DNA of 64,000 nt, from NCBI RefSeq assembly GCF_014636935.1, contig NZ_BMES01000001.1, positions 1,679,782-1,743,781 of the forward strand, read 5' to 3'. Shown piece by piece: positions 33,905 to 42,391 of the stretch. A program made the position numbers and the translations under genes. Within the stretch, counting starts at the first letter, position 1; each line of letters starts with the position of its first letter. The DNA is from Alsobacter metallidurans (GTDB taxonomy: Bacteria; Pseudomonadota; Alphaproteobacteria; Rhizobiales; Beijerinckiaceae). Below the pieces are notes generated by a model, which saw only the letters and a program-made list of their open reading frames with translations, made no database searches and was not told the DNA's origin.

Positions 33905-34618
33905 GTGCTGAAACAATCTGTCCCTTCGGTCATGCAGCCAAAAGCCGGAGAGGAGGAGAGGGTCGAGCTTACCCTCGTCGATCCCCGCGAGATCATGCGC
34001 GAATGTCTCGCCGCCGCATTGGCAGAGGCCGACCAGGCCTTCTCGATCACGGCTCTCGCAGCCTTGCCTCCGAGCTGGCGCAATGGCTTCCCAACGGGCC
34101 GGCTGCGAATCGCGCTGCTGAATGGGGAGAAAGGTGATTCGGCCGCTCTGGCGGCGGACGTCACAGCGCTCCTCGGTCCGCACGGCTTTGATCATGTCAT
34201 CGCGCTTTGCGCCAAAGGCGACGCGGCCTCCATGGTCGACGCTCTCGGGGCGGGCGCGGCGGCGGTGGTTCCGGCCGACGCCAGCCTCGACCTCCTGCGT
34301 CATGTCGTCCGGCTCGTCATGGCTGGCGGGACCTATGCGCCGGCCTCGGCGCTGCAGGCCTTGGAGCCAGGCCCGGCCCCGAAAGTCGCCAAGCCGGCCG
34401 CCGTCGCAGGCCTGCCGCCGCTCACGCCACGCCAGGCCGCGGTGGTCGAGGCGCTGCGCCGCGGCAAGCCCAACAAGCTGATCGCCTATGAACTGAACAT
34501 GTGCGAAAGCACCGTGAAGGTGCACCTGCGCACCGTGATGAAGAAGATGCGCGCGCAGAGCCGGACGCATCTGGCCACCATGATGGGCCGCCACGAGGCG
34601 CTGGCTCTTTCGGCCTAA
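33905..34618 (+). CDS. LuxR-type transcriptional regulator with receiver-like N-terminus
   Basis: 237 aa from GTG at 33905, chosen because GGAG lies seven bases upstream; the open frame runs back to 33782. The N-terminal part (about 21-140) folds like a receiver by pattern (VELTLVDPREIMRECL, VIALCAKGDAASMVDALGAGA), but the phosphoacceptor Asp position reads ALLNGE, so it is probably not phosphorylated. The C-terminal LuxR helix-turn-helix (about 173-225) has LTPRQAAVVEALRRGKPN and STVKVHLRTVMKKM. Convergent with a CheY-like gene. Confidence 0.85.
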   Translation: MLKQSVPSVMQPKAGEEERVELTLVDPREIMRECLAAALAEADQAFSITALAALPPSWRNGFPTGRLRIALLNGEKGDSAALAADVTALLGPHGFDHVIALCAKGDAASMVDALGAGAAAVVPADASLDLLRHVVRLVMAGGTYAPASALQALEPGPAPKVAKPAAVAGLPPLTPRQAAVVEALRRGKPNKLIAYELNMCESTVKVHLRTVMKKMRAQSRTHLATMMGRHEALALSA

Positions 34619-34631
34619 GCCTCAGTGGCGC

Positions 34632-35033
34632 TTATCGGATGGGCTTCGCATGAGGCCCCTGGGCAAGCGTGTCCTTGACCTTGAAGGGCAGCAATCGCCA
34701 GTTCACCGGCTTCGACACGAAAGCGGATGCGCCGAGTTGGTAAGCCTTGTCGATCGCGCTCAGATTGGTTTTTCCGGTGATCACGATGATTGGCGTCGTG
34801 GTCGTTCGCGCATCGCCGCGCACGTGCTTGATCACCCCGAACCCGTCGGTTCGCGGCATTTCGAGGTCGACGATCACGAGATCGAAATGCGCAGCGCCGA
34901 GCTTGCCGATCGCGACGGATCCATCTTCGGCGGTATCGACCTCGACAGCCTCATCCGTCAGGGCGCGTTCCGCGATCTTCCGGAATGTGGGATCGTCGTC
35001 GACAACGAGGACGCGCTTGCGTGCCTCGGGCAT
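34632..35033 (-). CDS. CheY-like single-domain response regulator
   Basis: 133 aa, receiver domain only. Acidic pocket V11-D12-D13-D14, phosphoacceptor D56 in VIVDLEMPRTDG, T86 in VITGKTN and K108 in FVSKPVN, so all canonical residues are present. It is divergent from the hybrid kinase gene, with 158 bp between, and could be a phosphoryl acceptor for it. No output domain. Confidence 0.9.
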   Translation of the reverse strand: MPEARKRVLVVDDDPTFRKIAERALTDEAVEVDTAEDGSVAIGKLGAAHFDLVIVDLEMPRTDGFGVIKHVRGDARTTTTPIIVITGKTNLSAIDKAYQLGASAFVSKPVNWRLLPFKVKDTLAQGPHAKPIR

Positions 35034-35191
35034 GGAACACCTCGCTGGTTCGCCGAAAATGCGACCACAGGTTGTAATCTTTAGGCCTGCACTGATTAAA
35101 GAAACGGTAACTCTGTCGGAAAACGTCTCTGATCCATCAACCTGATGGCAGACGTTACAACCATAGGATGCGCCAACGGAGGTGCAACTTG

Positions 35192-37666
35192 GTGAACACG
35201 CGCGAGAGCTTAGGGCGGCGAATCCGCGTCCTGCGCGATGCGTTGCGGCGCAGGCCCGACACTGAGCACGAGATGACGATCAATCGCGTCGTGCTGTTGT
35301 CGCTCGTGCTCGGTTACCTTTGCATTGCGGCCGCGATTGGCCACGAGGGCGCTTCGGCGATGCTCGCCAAGTCCTGGCGCGTATTCGCGGGACACTATGT
35401 CGTCACGTTGCTGCTGATCTGGCATTTGATCATGCGGCCCGGCGCGTCGCCGGTGCGCCGCCTCGTCGCCATCGTGGTGGATCTCGGCAGCCTGTCCTTC
35501 GGCGCCTATGCGGGCGGTGACGCCGCGGCCGCCATTTACCCCATCTATCTTTGGGTCATCCTCGGCAACGGCTTTCGCTTCGGCGTATCCTACCTGTTCG
35601 CCGCCTCCGTCGTCTCGATCATCGGGTTCACCACTGTGATCGCCGTGACGCCCTTCTGGCGCGACAACCTGCCTCTCTCGATCGGGCTCCTGATCGCGCT
35701 TGCAGCGCTGCCCGCCTATGTGTCGACGCTGATCCGCAAGCTGAACCAGGCCAAGGCCGAGGCCGAGGCCGCGAGCAGGGCCAAGAGCCTCTTTCTGGCC
35801 AGCGTCAGCCACGAGCTGCGCACGCCTCTGAACGCCGTGATCGGCTTCAGCGACCTGCTCGACGACGGCCGGCTGCAGGGCGATCAGTCCGAACTCAACA
35901 GGGCCATCGGGGCCGCGGGGCGGTCGCTGCTCACGCTGATCAACAAGCTCCTGGAGCTGTCGCGCCGCGAGGCCCAGCAGGGGGAAGCCCCGCCCGTGTC
36001 GTTCGATCTCGCGGCGGCCCTTTTTGCGGCGCGCAACATGGTTTTCGTCCAGGCGCGGCAGAAGGACCTGCAGGTGAACGTCTTCATCGGCGAGGGAGCG
36101 CCGCTGCGCCTGCGCGGACAGGCGAGCCAACTGGGCGAGGTGTTGGTCAATCTCGCCGGCAACGCAGTGAAGTTTACGGCGTCGGGCCATGTGGTGATCG
36201 CGGCTGGGCCATCAGGCGCGCCCGGCCTGCTGCGCTTTGAGGTGCGTGACACTGGGATCGGGATCGCGCCGGAGGCCCGCGAGCGCATCTTCGAGCGCTT
36301 TACCCAGGCGGACGCCACCATCATCGACCGTTTCGGCGGCACCGGGCTGGGCCTCAGCATCGTCAAGGACATCGTCGAGGCCCAGGGCGGCCGGATCGGG
36401 GTCGACAGCGAGCCGGGCCAGGGCAGCACGTTCTGGTTCGAATGGCCATTCGAGGCCGACGCCACGACGGAGCCGGCCCGCGCCGCGGTGGTTTCGCTGT
36501 TCTCGTCAGACGAACGATTCCGACAGCGCTGGACGAATGCGCTGACCCGCCGCGGCGTCGTGATCGCGCCGCTGGGGGCAACCGCCATGACCGGCCAGGT
36601 CATCGTTCTGGACGGCGCCGACGCGGGCTGGCGCGACGTCGCCGAAACCCTTGCGGCGGACCGCAAGGTCGGCGGCCTCACGATCTTGCTGGCGGCTCCG
36701 GACCGCGGTTTTGTCCTCGAACAAGCCGATGAAGCGCTCGTCAACGCAGTTGCGCCTGTCGCGCCGGACGCCGACGCGCTCACCTGGTCGCTCGCGATCG
36801 TCGACAAAGCGGGAGGCGCCCGCCAGGACGGGCCCGTTGTTACGTCGGCTTCGCTCGCGGGTCTGCGTGTGCTGGTCGCCGAGGATAATCTGGTGAACCA
36901 AAAGGTCGCGAGCCTGATCCTCGGCAAGGCCGGTATCGTGGTGACGCTCGCCAACAACGGCGAGGAGGCGCTCAGGGCCCTGGAAGCGTCGGACTTTGAC
37001 GTGGTGCTGATGGACGTCAACATGCCGGTGATGAACGGCATCGACGCCGCGCGGCTCTACCGCGTGGGCCGCGGCTCCGACGGCGGCGCGCCCATCCTGG
37101 CGCTCACGGCCGACGTCACGCCCGAAACGGAGGCGCGCTGCCGCGAAGCCGGCATGATCGGCTGCGTCACAAAGCCGATCAACCAGGACGTGCTTCTCGC
37201 CAAGCTCGCCGAAGTGATCGGCGCACGCCCGGCGGTCGACCGTCCGGCCGAGGCGCCCGGCGCCGACCTGTCCGGCAGTGAGATCGACGAAGCCGCACGG
37301 GACGTGCTGCGCGAACTAGGCGGCGACGCCTTCCTGGCCGAATTGACGGGCGATTTCCTCGACTCCGCCTCCGCCGCGATGGAAACGCTGATCCGGGCGC
37401 GCGAGGAGCGCGATTCCGAGACCTTCCGCCAGGCCAGCCACGCGCTGAAAAGCGCGGCCGGCAATGTTGGCGCCGAGCAGGTGCGCCAGCTCTGCGCGGC
37501 TTGGTGCGACGCCACGGAGGCGAGCCTCGCCGACCCGGCGACCGACACCGGCCGCCTCGCCGCCGCGATGCTGCGTTTCCAGCACCGCTTGGCGACGGGC
37601 GCAGTCGAGGAACCGGACCTCAGCGCGGGGGAGGAAGCCAGGATCTCCTACTCGAAACGCAGCTGA
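35192..37666 (+). CDS. RpfC-like hybrid histidine kinase (membrane sensor, HK, receiver, Hpt)
   Basis: 824 aa from GTG at 35192, behind CGGAGG (nine bases); an earlier ATG at 35168 has no such site. The cytosolic N-terminal stretch RDALRRRPDTEHEMTINR is followed by about five membrane segments (30-185). Then come the H-box SVSHELRTPLNAVIGF (H207), ATPase boxes NLAGNAVKF, DTGIGI and GGTGLGLSI, a receiver (D608 in VLMDVNMPVMNG) and an Hpt domain (H750 in ASHALKSAAGNVG). This order and the N-terminus resemble RpfC, the sensor of diffusible signal factor. No rpfF or rpfG gene is in the window. Confidence 0.9.
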   Translation: MNTRESLGRRIRVLRDALRRRPDTEHEMTINRVVLLSLVLGYLCIAAAIGHEGASAMLAKSWRVFAGHYVVTLLLIWHLIMRPGASPVRRLVAIVVDLGSLSFGAYAGGDAAAAIYPIYLWVILGNGFRFGVSYLFAASVVSIIGFTTVIAVTPFWRDNLPLSIGLLIALAALPAYVSTLIRKLNQAKAEAEAASRAKSLFLASVSHELRTPLNAVIGFSDLLDDGRLQGDQSELNRAIGAAGRSLLTLINKLLELSRREAQQGEAPPVSFDLAAALFAARNMVFVQARQKDLQVNVFIGEGAPLRLRGQASQLGEVLVNLAGNAVKFTASGHVVIAAGPSGAPGLLRFEVRDTGIGIAPEARERIFERFTQADATIIDRFGGTGLGLSIVKDIVEAQGGRIGVDSEPGQGSTFWFEWPFEADATTEPARAAVVSLFSSDERFRQRWTNALTRRGVVIAPLGATAMTGQVIVLDGADAGWRDVAETLAADRKVGGLTILLAAPDRGFVLEQADEALVNAVAPVAPDADALTWSLAIVDKAGGARQDGPVVTSASLAGLRVLVAEDNLVNQKVASLILGKAGIVVTLANNGEEALRALEASDFDVVLMDVNMPVMNGIDAARLYRVGRGSDGGAPILALTADVTPETEARCREAGMIGCVTKPINQDVLLAKLAEVIGARPAVDRPAEAPGADLSGSEIDEAARDVLRELGGDAFLAELTGDFLDSASAAMETLIRAREERDSETFRQASHALKSAAGNVGAEQVRQLCAAWCDATEASLADPATDTGRLAAAMLRFQHRLATGAVEEPDLSAGEEARISYSKRS

Positions 37667-37723
37667 GCGCACGCCGGATGAGCCCGGCTTGCGCGAAAGG
37701 CCGCAAAATACCAGATTGGCGCT

Positions 37724-38476
37724 ATGTGTGGCCGCTTCGCCCTGACCGCCTCGCCCGACCAGATCCGCGCTCTGTTTCAGTACGAGCAGCAGCCGAACTT
37801 TCCGCCGCGCACGAATGTCTCCCCCACCGAGCCGATCGCCATGGTGGCGTCCGACCGGGGAACGCGTTCGTTTCGGCTCGTCCGGTGGGGTTTTATTCCG
37901 TCCTGGGTGAAGGACACCAAGGCGTTTCCGCTGCTGATCAACGCGCGCGGCGAGACGCTCGCGACCAAGCCCGCATTCCGCAACGCGATCCGGCGGCGGC
38001 GCTGCATCGTGCCCGCCGACGCCTTTTACGAGTGGAAGCGCGAAGGCGAGGGCCGGGCGGCGCACAAGCAGCCTTATCTGATCCGCCGCCGGGATGGGCG
38101 CACGATGGGCCTCGCAGGCCTTTGGGAGACCTATGTGTCGCCGGACGGCGGCGAGATCGATACGGCGTTGATCGTCACCACGGGCGCGAATGGCGCCATG
38201 GCGGCAATCCACGATCGTATGCCTGTGATCCTGAAGCCGGAGCAGTTCGACCTATGGCTGGACTGCGCCAATGAGGATCCGGGCCCGGCGCTGCAACTCG
38301 TGCGGCCCTGCGCGGATGACGTGATTGAGATGGAGCCCTGCGACCCGCGACTGCCCCAGCCCGAACGCCGCGCCGCCCCCGCGCCGCGTCCATCGTCGCC
38401 CGAGCTCCCGCCTCGCGAACCCGTCTCAGCTTCCCGCAAGGCAGGGGTCGGCGATGCGCAGGGCAGCCTGTTCTAG
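37724..38476 (+). CDS. yedK: SOS response-associated peptidase, YedK/HMCES family
   Basis: 250 aa. It begins with the invariant MCGR; C2 (after Met removal the N-terminal Cys), N73 in LLINARGE, E103 in ADAFYEW and H163 in AAIHDRMP correspond to the residues that form the stable thiazolidine link to abasic sites in single-stranded DNA. The 30-residue C-terminal tail is Pro/Arg-rich and not conserved. No LexA box is visible directly upstream. Confidence 0.92.
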   Translation: MCGRFALTASPDQIRALFQYEQQPNFPPRTNVSPTEPIAMVASDRGTRSFRLVRWGFIPSWVKDTKAFPLLINARGETLATKPAFRNAIRRRRCIVPADAFYEWKREGEGRAAHKQPYLIRRRDGRTMGLAGLWETYVSPDGGEIDTALIVTTGANGAMAAIHDRMPVILKPEQFDLWLDCANEDPGPALQLVRPCADDVIEMEPCDPRLPQPERRAAPAPRPSSPELPPREPVSASRKAGVGDAQGSLF

Positions 38477-38487
38477 GATCGTCCCGG

Positions 38488-38958
38488 GTGAACGGCACGG
38501 CCTCGATCGATGCGCGCCTGGCGGTGCGGGCCTACCGACCCTCGGATTGCGCTGCCTGCGCGTTGATCTATGTCCGTGCCCGCATCGTCGCCTTTCCGTG
38601 GCGGCCGGCGACGAGCTTCGCATTGGCCGACTTCGAACGCGACTCGCAGGACGAGTCCGTTCTGGTCGCCGAACGCGACGGCCAGGTGGTTGGCCTGTTG
38701 TCCGTCTGCCCCGATGAGCGCTTCATCCACCTGCTGTTCGTGGACCCTGACCATCACCGTACGGGCGTCGGCCGGCGCCTGCTCGCGCATGCGCTCGAGG
38801 CGCTTGGCCCGCGCGTCTGGCTGAAGTGCCAGCAGAAAAACCTGCCCGCGCTGGCGTTCTATCGCAGCCAGGGCTGGAGCGTGACGCCCGGCGGCGCCGA
38901 CGAGGTTGGTCCCTGGAGCTATGTCGCGTCTCCGGCCGCCAACGTGGCGCAGCCGTGA
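38488..38958 (+). CDS. GNAT family N-acetyltransferase
   Basis: 156 aa from a GTG. GNAT core: LVAERDGQVVGLLSV, IHLLFVDPDHHRTGVGRRLLAHAL (acetyl-CoA binding), then NLPALAFYRSQGWSV. Acceptor unknown. Eleven bases after yedK, probably the same transcript. Confidence 0.85.
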   Translation: MNGTASIDARLAVRAYRPSDCAACALIYVRARIVAFPWRPATSFALADFERDSQDESVLVAERDGQVVGLLSVCPDERFIHLLFVDPDHHRTGVGRRLLAHALEALGPRVWLKCQQKNLPALAFYRSQGWSVTPGGADEVGPWSYVASPAANVAQP

Positions 38959-38967
38959 GGCGCTCCA

Positions 38968-39240
38968 TCAGCGCTGCCGCAGCGTCGCCCGCAGCACGAA
39001 GGTGAGCACCGCCGCGACTGCCCGATAGAGTTCCTCGGGAATCTCCTCGTCCAGAGGCACGCGCGAGAGCGCCTCGGCCAGCAAAGGGTTCTCCTCGACG
39101 GCCACGCCGTGCTCCTGCGCGGTCGCGACGATGCGATCCGCCACGGCGCCGCGCCCCTTGGCGGTGACGCGCGGCGCACGGCTCTTGCCGCGTTCATATT
39201 CGAGCGCGACCGCAACTTTCGGAGGCGAGGCGCCGCTCAT
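38968..39240 (-). CDS. FlhB C-terminal-domain-like protein (FhlB-type)
   Basis: 90 aa, start fixed by ATGA overlap with the upstream fliK-like gene. It aligns with only the cytosolic tail of FlhB/YscU: VAVALEYERGKSRAPRVTAKG, VEENPLLAEALSR and IPEELYRAVAAVLTFV. The N-P-T-H autocleavage motif of FlhB is absent. Stand-alone FlhB-tail proteins often sit with FliK genes and may tune export-substrate switching. Confidence 0.82.
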   Translation of the reverse strand: MSGASPPKVAVALEYERGKSRAPRVTAKGRGAVADRIVATAQEHGVAVEENPLLAEALSRVPLDEEIPEELYRAVAAVLTFVLRATLRQR

Positions 39241-40856
39241 GAGCGCTGGTCCAGCCGCCCGCCGGGCGGGGAAGCTGGGCGGCGTGGCGCGCCCGGGATC
39301 ACGGCGATCTCGGGGTTTTCGAAGGCGGCGTCCACCAGCGAAAAGCGCAGCGCGTCCGCGCCTGCTTCGAGGCGGGCGCGCGTTTCCGGCTTTTCCGCCC
39401 ACAGCGTCACGCCGAGCGCCTGCGCGCCGAGCGCCAGTCGCGCATGGACGGGGCCGCCCTCCGATGTGTCGATCGCGAACTCCAGCGTCCAGAGCGGCGC
39501 CGACGCGCCTGCCGCGCCGCCGCGCGATCCCTCGTTGCGGATGCGAACCTGCGCGTTCGCGGTTTCGCGCGGCAGCAGGATCGGGATGTCGAAAACCCAG
39601 CCTTGCTGGCCCGGCGGACGCACCTGCTGTGGGGCGCTGTCCGTCTCGTTCAGCGGCAGCGAGGCCGCCTGCGACAGGCGAATGCGATCGATGCTCGCCT
39701 CCACCTGCTCGCCGATCCGTTGCAGCGGCGCGTCCGTGACGGGCGTGTCGGCCAACATGGCGGGCGAAGATGGCCGGGGAGGCTGGTCGGCGCGCGGCGG
39801 CGCGTCGCGAGGATGCGACGGCGGAGCCGGAGATCCCGGCGGCGTCTCGCCGACGTCGGCCGGGATGGGATCGCCTCCGGCCGCCAGCGTGGCCCGCAAC
39901 GCCTGCGCCAGCATGCGCGCGTCGCCGATCGGCGAAGCGGCGGCGCGCAGCGCCTGCGCGAGCGGCAGAACCGTATCCACGAGCGAGGTCGTGTCGTCGA
40001 CTTGCTCGGCGGCGCTGCGCGCCGGCGCCGCTACGCCTTGGGCCGGCTTGGGCGAGCCCGCGATGTCCTTGGCGGCCAGCAGGTCAAGATCGGAAACGGG
40101 ATTGCGGCGCGGCGGCTGAAAACCCCGCTCGCCGACCGCCGCGCCGGTGTGCTCGTCGATCGAGGCCGGCGCGTCCACGGCCGGGACGGGCCCGACCAGC
40201 GCCTTTGCGAGTGTCAGCAGCAACGACTTGGCATCCGCCACGCGGGGCGACCGCCCGGTGGCGAGCCGGCTTTCGAGAAACAGTCCGGATGACTGCGCCA
40301 TGGCCTGCAGCGTCACCGGGTCGATTGGCGCTCCGCCATCCAGCGCCCGCCCGACAAGGGCGGTCGCGGCCGCGCGGGCCGCCGGCGGCAGGGACGCCGC
40401 GACGATGGGATCGGCGAGCGCGTTCCGGAGCAGGCTGACCAGTTGCGAGGCGGGCGCCTGCGTGGCGTCGGCCCGCACCAGGGCGGCCGAGAGCGCAGTG
40501 GCCGGCGTCGCGAGCGGAAGCGGATCCAGGACCGGTGGCGGCGCGGGCGCACGCTCCACCGTGGCGGCGGGCGGCAACGGACGAGCGCCCACTGACGACG
40601 AAGCAGGGTCGAGAACGACCTGGACGGCGGGCTGTTGCCCAGCCGAGAGCACGGAGAGCCGCACATTCGCGCCGACCTGCAGGTTCTCTGCCCCGGAGAC
40701 CTGCAGCGGACCCAGCGCGGTGATCAGCGTCGCCAGCCCTTCCTGCGTGATCGCGGCCACGCGCGCCGCCACGACGGCGCCGGGCTCCAGCGCCAGCGCT
40801 TCGGCGGCTGCGGCTTGAAGGGCCGGCTTCAGGGGTGTAACGCCGCCCACGGCCAC
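39237..40856 (-). CDS. FliK-like flagellar hook-length control protein
   Basis: 539 aa, GTG start behind GGGAGA. Long Ala/Pro-rich, low-complexity N-terminal and central parts and a compact C-terminal domain (about 410-525: RLALGAQALGVTLWAEKPETRARLEAGADALRF in pieces) typical of FliK C-terminal regions. FliK measures hook length and signals FlhB. The coupling to the FlhB-tail gene supports the call. No other flagellar genes are in the window. Confidence 0.7.
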   Translation of the reverse strand: MAVGGVTPLKPALQAAAAEALALEPGAVVAARVAAITQEGLATLITALGPLQVSGAENLQVGANVRLSVLSAGQQPAVQVVLDPASSSVGARPLPPAATVERAPAPPPVLDPLPLATPATALSAALVRADATQAPASQLVSLLRNALADPIVAASLPPAARAAATALVGRALDGGAPIDPVTLQAMAQSSGLFLESRLATGRSPRVADAKSLLLTLAKALVGPVPAVDAPASIDEHTGAAVGERGFQPPRRNPVSDLDLLAAKDIAGSPKPAQGVAAPARSAAEQVDDTTSLVDTVLPLAQALRAAASPIGDARMLAQALRATLAAGGDPIPADVGETPPGSPAPPSHPRDAPPRADQPPRPSSPAMLADTPVTDAPLQRIGEQVEASIDRIRLSQAASLPLNETDSAPQQVRPPGQQGWVFDIPILLPRETANAQVRIRNEGSRGGAAGASAPLWTLEFAIDTSEGGPVHARLALGAQALGVTLWAEKPETRARLEAGADALRFSLVDAAFENPEIAVIPGAPRRPASPPGGRLDQRS

Positions 40857-40962
40857 GGCTGTTCTCCCGGCGCGCCGAGCGCGCGCGGGTCAAGGTTGCC
40901 GCATTCGCGTTTGCGGATCGTTAAGGAATGCCCTCCAAGCCGAGATGGCTCGCGGGCGGCGC

Positions 40963-42387
40963 CTACAGCACCTTGCCGGGGTTGAGAATGCCCTTGGGAT
41001 CCAGCGTCGACTTGATTGCGCGCATCATCTCCAGCGCCACTGGATCCTTGACCTCCGCGAGCAGATGCCGCTTCAGCCGGCCAATGCCGTGCTCGGCTGA
41101 GATCGATCCGCCATAGCGGGCCGTGAGCCCGTGCACGACGCGATTGATGGCGTCCCACTGCGCCATATAGGCGGCTTTCTCCATGCCGACCGGCTGGGTC
41201 ACGTTGAAGTGGAGGTTGCCATCGCCCAGATGGCCGAAGGGCAGGGGGCGGCAGCCCGGCATGGCCTGCTCCAGCGCCGCGTTGGTCTCGGCGATGAACT
41301 GCGGGATCGTGGCGATCGGCAGCGCGATGTCGTGCTTGATCGAGCCGCCCTCGAAGCCTTGAGCCTCTGAGAGCGTCTCGCGCAGCTTCCAAAGTGCGTT
41401 GCGCTGGTCCAGCGAGGTCGCGATGGCGGCGTCCTCGACCTCGCCGGCCTCCATGGCGGCTCCGAGGATCTCCTCCAGGGCGCCGTCCAGGGCTTCGTCG
41501 CGCGCCGACGAGAGCTCGATCAGCACGTACCATGGATACGGACGTTCCAGCGGGTCGCGGCAGCCCATGTAATTGACCGACATCTCGATTCCGAGCCGCG
41601 GCACGAGCTCGAACGTCGTCAGGCCGTTGCCGGCCGCCGCCTTGGCGCGACCGAGCAGCGCCAACGCGGCCGCCGGCGTGGGCAGGCCGCACAGCGCCGT
41701 CACCATCTGGCGAGGGCGGGGGAAGAGCTTCAGCACGGCCGCCGTGACGACGCCCAGCGTGCCTTCAGCCCCGATAAAGAGGTTCTTGAGATCGTAACCG
41801 GTGTTGTCTTTCCGCAGCTTGCCAAGCCCATGCCAGACGCGGCCATCGGCCAGCACCACCTCGAGGCCGAGCACGAGATCGCGGGCGTTGCCATAGGCGA
41901 GCACGGCGGTGCCGCCGGCGTTGCTGCCGAGATTGCCGCCGATCGTGCAGGTGCCCTCCGAGGCGAGCGACAGCGGAAACAGCCGGTCGGCCGCCTGCGC
42001 CGCCTCCTGGGCGCGCAGCAGGGTGACGCCGGCCTCCACCACCATGGTGTCGGAGAGCGGATCCACCTCGCGGACGCGATCGAGGCGCGTCAGCGACAGC
42101 ACGATTTCGTCGCCGCTCTCGTGCGGCACCTGGCCGCCGACCAGCCCGGTGTTGCCGCCCTGGGGGATAACCTTCCAGCCCTGCGCGTTGCACAGCGCCA
42201 GCACGCGCGAGACTTCGTCGGTGGAGCCCGGGCGCACGACGCAGAGCGCCTTGCCCCGGTAAAGGCCGCGCCACTCCACGAGGTAGGGCGCCATCTCCTG
42301 CGGGTCCGCAAAGGCGTATTTCTCGCCCACGATGGCGGCCAGTTGCGAGACCACGGACGCGGCGGCGGTGAGCAAGGAATCCTGCAT
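40963..42387 (-). CDS. FAD-binding 2-hydroxyacid oxidase/dehydrogenase (GlcD/Dld family)
   Basis: 474 aa. VVRPGSTDEVSRVLALC, IPQGGNTGLVGGQ and GTCTIGGNLGSNAGG form the PCMH-type FAD domain; C-terminal FGHLGDGNLHFN and SAEHGIGRLKR belong to the FAD-oxidase C domain with metal/substrate His residues. Members oxidise D-lactate, glycolate or D-2-hydroxyglutarate; sequence alone does not choose. Start at ATG 42387, 4 bp after the RNA methyltransferase stop. Confidence 0.88.
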   Translation of the reverse strand: MQDSLLTAAASVVSQLAAIVGEKYAFADPQEMAPYLVEWRGLYRGKALCVVRPGSTDEVSRVLALCNAQGWKVIPQGGNTGLVGGQVPHESGDEIVLSLTRLDRVREVDPLSDTMVVEAGVTLLRAQEAAQAADRLFPLSLASEGTCTIGGNLGSNAGGTAVLAYGNARDLVLGLEVVLADGRVWHGLGKLRKDNTGYDLKNLFIGAEGTLGVVTAAVLKLFPRPRQMVTALCGLPTPAAALALLGRAKAAAGNGLTTFELVPRLGIEMSVNYMGCRDPLERPYPWYVLIELSSARDEALDGALEEILGAAMEAGEVEDAAIATSLDQRNALWKLRETLSEAQGFEGGSIKHDIALPIATIPQFIAETNAALEQAMPGCRPLPFGHLGDGNLHFNVTQPVGMEKAAYMAQWDAINRVVHGLTARYGGSISAEHGIGRLKRHLLAEVKDPVALEMMRAIKSTLDPKGILNPGKVL

Positions 42388-42391
42388 CGTT

